DNA of 9,381 nt, taken from positions 1-9,381 of the forward strand of contig JALVDN010000257.1 of the NCBI GenBank assembly GCA_027008965.1, in the 5' to 3' direction. This DNA is from Flavobacteriales bacterium. Lineage in GTDB: Bacteria; Bacteroidota; Bacteroidia; Flavobacteriales; Flavobacteriaceae. Made by a program: the position numbers and the translations under genes. Under the pieces are notes generated by a model. That model ran no database searches, was not told the origin of the DNA, and saw nothing but the letters and a program-made list of their open reading frames with translations. Of this stretch, positions 6,448-9,381 are shown piece after piece; position 1 is the first letter of the stretch; every line of letters starts with the position of its first letter.

Positions 6448-7682
6448 TGCATTTCTTTGATTTGGGGTGTATTGAACATCATCACCAGATTATTGGCGAC
6501 CAACATCAAATCGCTTCTATCATCTATCAACATAAAGGGCGCTTTAAACTTGTCCTGTAGCTCATTTAAGTCATCTCTTCCGGGTTTAATCAATCCTACA
6601 CTAACAGGTTCCAAGGCATATTTCAACCGGTGGAAAAATTTGTTTTTTTCCGCTTCATTTAAATGATGAAATGCCGTTTCTTCCACATGCACCGGATAAT
6701 TTAATAATTCATTTTTTAATGGATTGGAAAAATCATTGTTTTGAAAAGACAACAAATAAACCGTTCCGGATTTGATCCAATCTTTTTCAAGCAAACGGTT
6801 AAAAATTCTTGTCACCGGATGACATGGAGAAGGAATGAATTTTTCATCCGTCACCCGTTCATATGTTTCAATGTATTTGTTTGAAATGTTATTTACGATT
6901 TCATCGGGTAATTCTGATGGAAGTTCGCCATTTTCCTTGTTACGCAACATCCATTGCCTCACATATTCCTTGGACATTTCGGGTACTTCTTCAGAATTTT
7001 CCTCATACGCTTTCAAATCCCAAAAACGTGATGAATCGGGCGTGTGGATTTCGTCAATTAAATGAAGTTGACCGTCTACTATCCCGAATTCATATTTGGT
7101 GTCGGCCAATATGATGCCTTTGGATAAGAGATAATCATAACCGAACGTATATAAAGCCAATGCTTTTTTCATCATCTGCTCCAGAACCGGCTTGGAAACT
7201 ATTCCGCGTTTTATTATTTCTTCCGGTGAAATATCCGTATCGTCTTTATCTTTTGTGGTGGGTGTGATAATAGGTTCGGGGAACGGATCATTTTTTTTCA
7301 TTCCTTCGGGCATAGTTGCGCCGCTCAAAATTCGTTGTCCCTTTTGGTAGTGACGCCAGGCATGACCGGATAAATATCCGCGAACAATCATTTCCACCCT
7401 GACGGGTTGAGCCTCGCGTACCACAGTCACCTGATCATCCGCTTGCTCCAGGAAGTGATTGGGTATAATATGCCGGGTTTGACGAAACCAAAAATTAGAC
7501 AATCTATTTAAAACCGCCCCCTTGTGCGGAATGGCATTTTTCAAAATCCGGTTGAAAGCCGATAAACGGTCGGTAACGACAATTAACCTACGTTGATCAT
7601 CCAGCCTAAAACTCTCCCTGACTTTTCCGGCATGCAGTTTTTCAAGTTGTGAACTTTCGAGATATTTTAAAGTATATTTCAT
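6444..7682 (-). CDS. purC: SAICAR synthetase with an unrecognised C-terminal extension
   Basis: PurC condenses CAIR with aspartate using ATP to give SAICAR, the substrate of PurB in the same operon. Residues 1-284 are a complete SAICAR synthetase: GKVRESF (19-25), VVTDRLSAFNRI (35-46), EMIVRGYLSGHAWR (97-110), PEPIITPTTKDKDDTDIS (135-152), LADTKYEFG (192-200) and IDEIHTPDSSRFW (209-221), ending at YERVTDEKFIP where Bacteroides-type enzymes also end. Residues 285-412 (6830 down to 6447) are extra. This tail has VYLLSFQNNDF, VSVGLIKPGRDDL and APFMLIDDRSDLMLVANN, and resembles no domain I know. It is in frame, with no Met near the junction, so it is a real fusion or extension. Family members are usually about 240-310 residues. 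The gene starts 2 nt after purH and overlaps purD by 4 nt. Confidence 0.95.
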   Translation of the reverse strand: MKYTLKYLESSQLEKLHAGKVRESFRLDDQRRLIVVTDRLSAFNRILKNAIPHKGAVLNRLSNFWFRQTRHIIPNHFLEQADDQVTVVREAQPVRVEMIVRGYLSGHAWRHYQKGQRILSGATMPEGMKKNDPFPEPIITPTTKDKDDTDISPEEIIKRGIVSKPVLEQMMKKALALYTFGYDYLLSKGIILADTKYEFGIVDGQLHLIDEIHTPDSSRFWDLKAYEENSEEVPEMSKEYVRQWMLRNKENGELPSELPDEIVNNISNKYIETYERVTDEKFIPSPCHPVTRIFNRLLEKDWIKSGTVYLLSFQNNDFSNPLKNELLNYPVHVEETAFHHLNEAEKNKFFHRLKYALEPVSVGLIKPGRDDLNELQDKFKAPFMLIDDRSDLMLVANNLVMMFNTPQIKEMQ

Positions 7683-7684
7683 GT

Positions 7685-9289
7685 TTAATGTTTAAAATGC
7701 CTAATACCGGTGAATAACATGTTTATGTTTAATTCTTTTGCACTTTCAATCACTTGTTTATCGCGAATGGAGCCTCCCGGTTGAACGATATATTTGATTC
7801 CGTTTCCGGCGGCCAGTTCCACATTATCGGGAAAAGGGAAAAAGGCATCGGAAATTAATAATGCACGAGATATTTCACGATTGTAAAATGTATTCCAATC
7901 CTTATTCTTGTGATTTTCCCATTCCATTTTTAAAAATTCACGTGCTTTTTCAATAGCCAATTTGGTAGCCACCAAGCGGTTGGGTTGTCCCGCTCCCATT
8001 CCCATCAGATAACGATAACCTTTCTTTTCTCCTACAATGGCAATGGCATTGGATTTGATATTTTTAACGGCTTTCAATCCGAAATCTATCAATTCTTGAG
8101 AGATTTGGCTGAAATCGCCCGAAACGGTTTCCAATTTTTCATAAAGTTTATCATCGGGGGTTTGCTCCAATAATCCACCGGGGACAAAACGATAGTCGGG
8201 TGTAACGGGTAAATCTGCAGGATTATAAACTAAAATTCTCAAGTTTTTATGATGTTTCAAATATTCCAACGCATCTTGTTCATAACCGGGTGCAACAATG
8301 ATTTCAATAAATTTTCTTTGCGACTTATCTTTAGCATCCAAGCGGAAAAATTCAACGATGGATTTATCCACTTTCCTATTGAAAGCTATGATGGAACCGA
8401 AAGCGGAAACCGGATCGCCCTGCCAGGCTTTTTCTAAAACCTGACGCAAATTTTCTCCTTCGGCCAATCCGCAAGGATTGGAATGTTTCACCACTGCACA
8501 AGCGGGAGATTGCATCTCCCTAACGGAATATAAAGCGCCTGTAACATCTAAAATGTTATTGTAGGATAATTGTTTTCCGTGTAAAATTTCAATTCCGTGC
8601 AACGAATGTCCGGCATCCTTCAAACGATAGAAAACGGCTTGTTGATGACCGTTTTCTCCATATCGCAAATTTTTGCCGTCTGTAAAATGTAGTCGCTTGG
8701 AAAGAGTGCCGGTTTCTTGGTCCATGGTTTGTGCAATAACCGAATCATAATCGGCGGTGTGATTAAAGGCCTTGACCATCATTTTTTTTCTGAATTCATA
8801 GGAGACCGAACCTTGATTGTTTTTAAATTCCTCCATAAAGGACGGATAATCATCAGGTGAGGTTAAAACGGTTACATATTTGAAATTTTTGGCCGCCGAA
8901 CGTATCATGGTCGGACCTCCTATGTCAATGTTTTCAATTAATTCGTCAAAATGCGCACCTTTTTTTGCCACCTCTTCAAACGGATATAAATTGCACACTA
9001 CCAAATCGATAGGTTTAATTCCCAATTTTTCCGCTTCATCTTTATCTCTTCCCCTGTCAAACAACAAAGCCGATTCCACTTCAAAAGAAAGTGTTTTCAT
9101 TCTTCCGCCGAATGCTTCGGGATTACCGGTTACGGAAGAAATATCCACCACGTTTATTCCGGCTTTTTGCAAATGTTTTTTCGTGCCGCCCGTGCTAATG
9201 ATTTCCACGCCGTTTTTTTGCAATAAAAAAGCCAAAGGGATAATAAAAGTTTTGTCGGAAACACTGATGAGTGCACGATTTATTTTCAT
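7685..9289 (-). CDS. purH: Bifunctional AICAR transformylase / IMP cyclohydrolase
   Basis: PurH performs the last two steps to IMP: formylation of AICAR with 10-formyltetrahydrofolate, then ring closure. The N-terminal MGS-like cyclohydrolase domain (about 1-150) has STGGT (32-36), GGRMKTL (61-67) with Lys65, VCNLYPFE (98-105) and IDIGGPTMIRSAAKN (121-135) with Asp122 and Lys134, which line up with Lys66, Asp125 and Lys137 of vertebrate ATIC. The transformylase domain (about 200-534) has LRYGENGHQ (208-216), the catalytic Lys268-His269 in VVKHSNPCG, DPVSAFG (292-298), then SDAFFPFPDN and QPGGSIRD near the end. The 534 residues are a usual length. Departures from the common consensus are GENGHQ for GENPHQ and SFEVESALLFDR after GGRMKTL. 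The start overlaps the upstream stop as ATGA. Confidence 0.96.
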   Translation of the reverse strand: MKINRALISVSDKTFIIPLAFLLQKNGVEIISTGGTKKHLQKAGINVVDISSVTGNPEAFGGRMKTLSFEVESALLFDRGRDKDEAEKLGIKPIDLVVCNLYPFEEVAKKGAHFDELIENIDIGGPTMIRSAAKNFKYVTVLTSPDDYPSFMEEFKNNQGSVSYEFRKKMMVKAFNHTADYDSVIAQTMDQETGTLSKRLHFTDGKNLRYGENGHQQAVFYRLKDAGHSLHGIEILHGKQLSYNNILDVTGALYSVREMQSPACAVVKHSNPCGLAEGENLRQVLEKAWQGDPVSAFGSIIAFNRKVDKSIVEFFRLDAKDKSQRKFIEIIVAPGYEQDALEYLKHHKNLRILVYNPADLPVTPDYRFVPGGLLEQTPDDKLYEKLETVSGDFSQISQELIDFGLKAVKNIKSNAIAIVGEKKGYRYLMGMGAGQPNRLVATKLAIEKAREFLKMEWENHKNKDWNTFYNREISRALLISDAFFPFPDNVELAAGNGIKYIVQPGGSIRDKQVIESAKELNINMLFTGIRHFKH

Positions 9290-9381
9290 ACAAAAGATTT
9301 TTTTGTTTCCATGATATGCGAAACGATATTGTCAAAAACGATCTGTCCGGTTAGATGACGTGGTAACATTTTATTATCTGT
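9286..9381 (-). CDS. C-terminal fragment of an unidentified gene upstream of purH
   Basis: On the leftward strand a frame is open from the window edge to a TGA at 9286-9288 that overlaps the purH ATG as ATGA. It gives 31 residues, including MLPRHLTGQIVFDN and ending ETKKSFV. The stop position, identical in geometry to three other junctions in this operon, makes it likely to be the real end of the preceding operon gene. I cannot identify the protein; a purine step missing from the window (purL, purM, purE) is possible from context only, and the residues do not obviously match the ends of those families. Confidence 0.55.
   Translation of the reverse strand, partial: TDNKMLPRHLTGQIVFDNIVSHIMETKKSFV

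Noticed and set aside
8880..9314. 144-codon frame antisense to the start of purH
   Set aside because: It is a shadow of purH; the opposite strand has all family motifs.

Overview
The window looks like a piece of a Bacteroidota chromosome: A+T-rich, with no clear Shine-Dalgarno sequences in front of well-identified genes, and with a match to the Bacteroidota promoter pattern (TTTG, then TAnnTTTG 20 bp later) in front of the CRISPR array. The protein sequences fit that phylum, but genus and species cannot be told from this stretch.

Left part (1-1394): a possible gene tail, then an A+T-rich leader with a promoter and nested inverted repeats, then a CRISPR array of fifteen 37-bp repeats and fourteen 34-37-bp spacers. 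The leader lies left and the only degenerate unit lies right, so the array should be transcribed rightward. A probable decayed sixteenth repeat sits in register beyond the right end. No cas gene is in the window. The repeat and spacer lengths and the repeat 3' end (...ACTACGAC) resemble type I-B/III repeats more than type II, but the subtype cannot be assigned. Most spacers read as antisense to plausible coding sequence, as expected if RNA were the target.

Middle (1395-1786): no credible gene. It holds a roughly 265-bp block with a G+C-rich core, packed with short hairpins and bounded by an 11-bp perfect inverted repeat, then a hairpin just after the end of purB that may be its terminator.

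Right part (1787-9381): a tightly packed leftward purine biosynthesis operon, in transcription order [unidentified gene tail]-purH-purC-purD-purN-purF-purB. Junctions are 4-nt ATGA overlaps or gaps of 2-4 nt. PurF makes phosphoribosylamine, PurD and PurN convert it to formyl-GAR, PurC and PurB carry CAIR through SAICAR to AICAR, PurH closes the ring to IMP, and PurB also finishes AMP. The FGAM synthase, AIR synthase and AIR carboxylase steps are not encoded here and may lie upstream, beyond 9381. All six enzymes keep the active-site motifs that could be checked. The main oddity is PurC, which carries about 128 extra C-terminal residues that I do not recognise.
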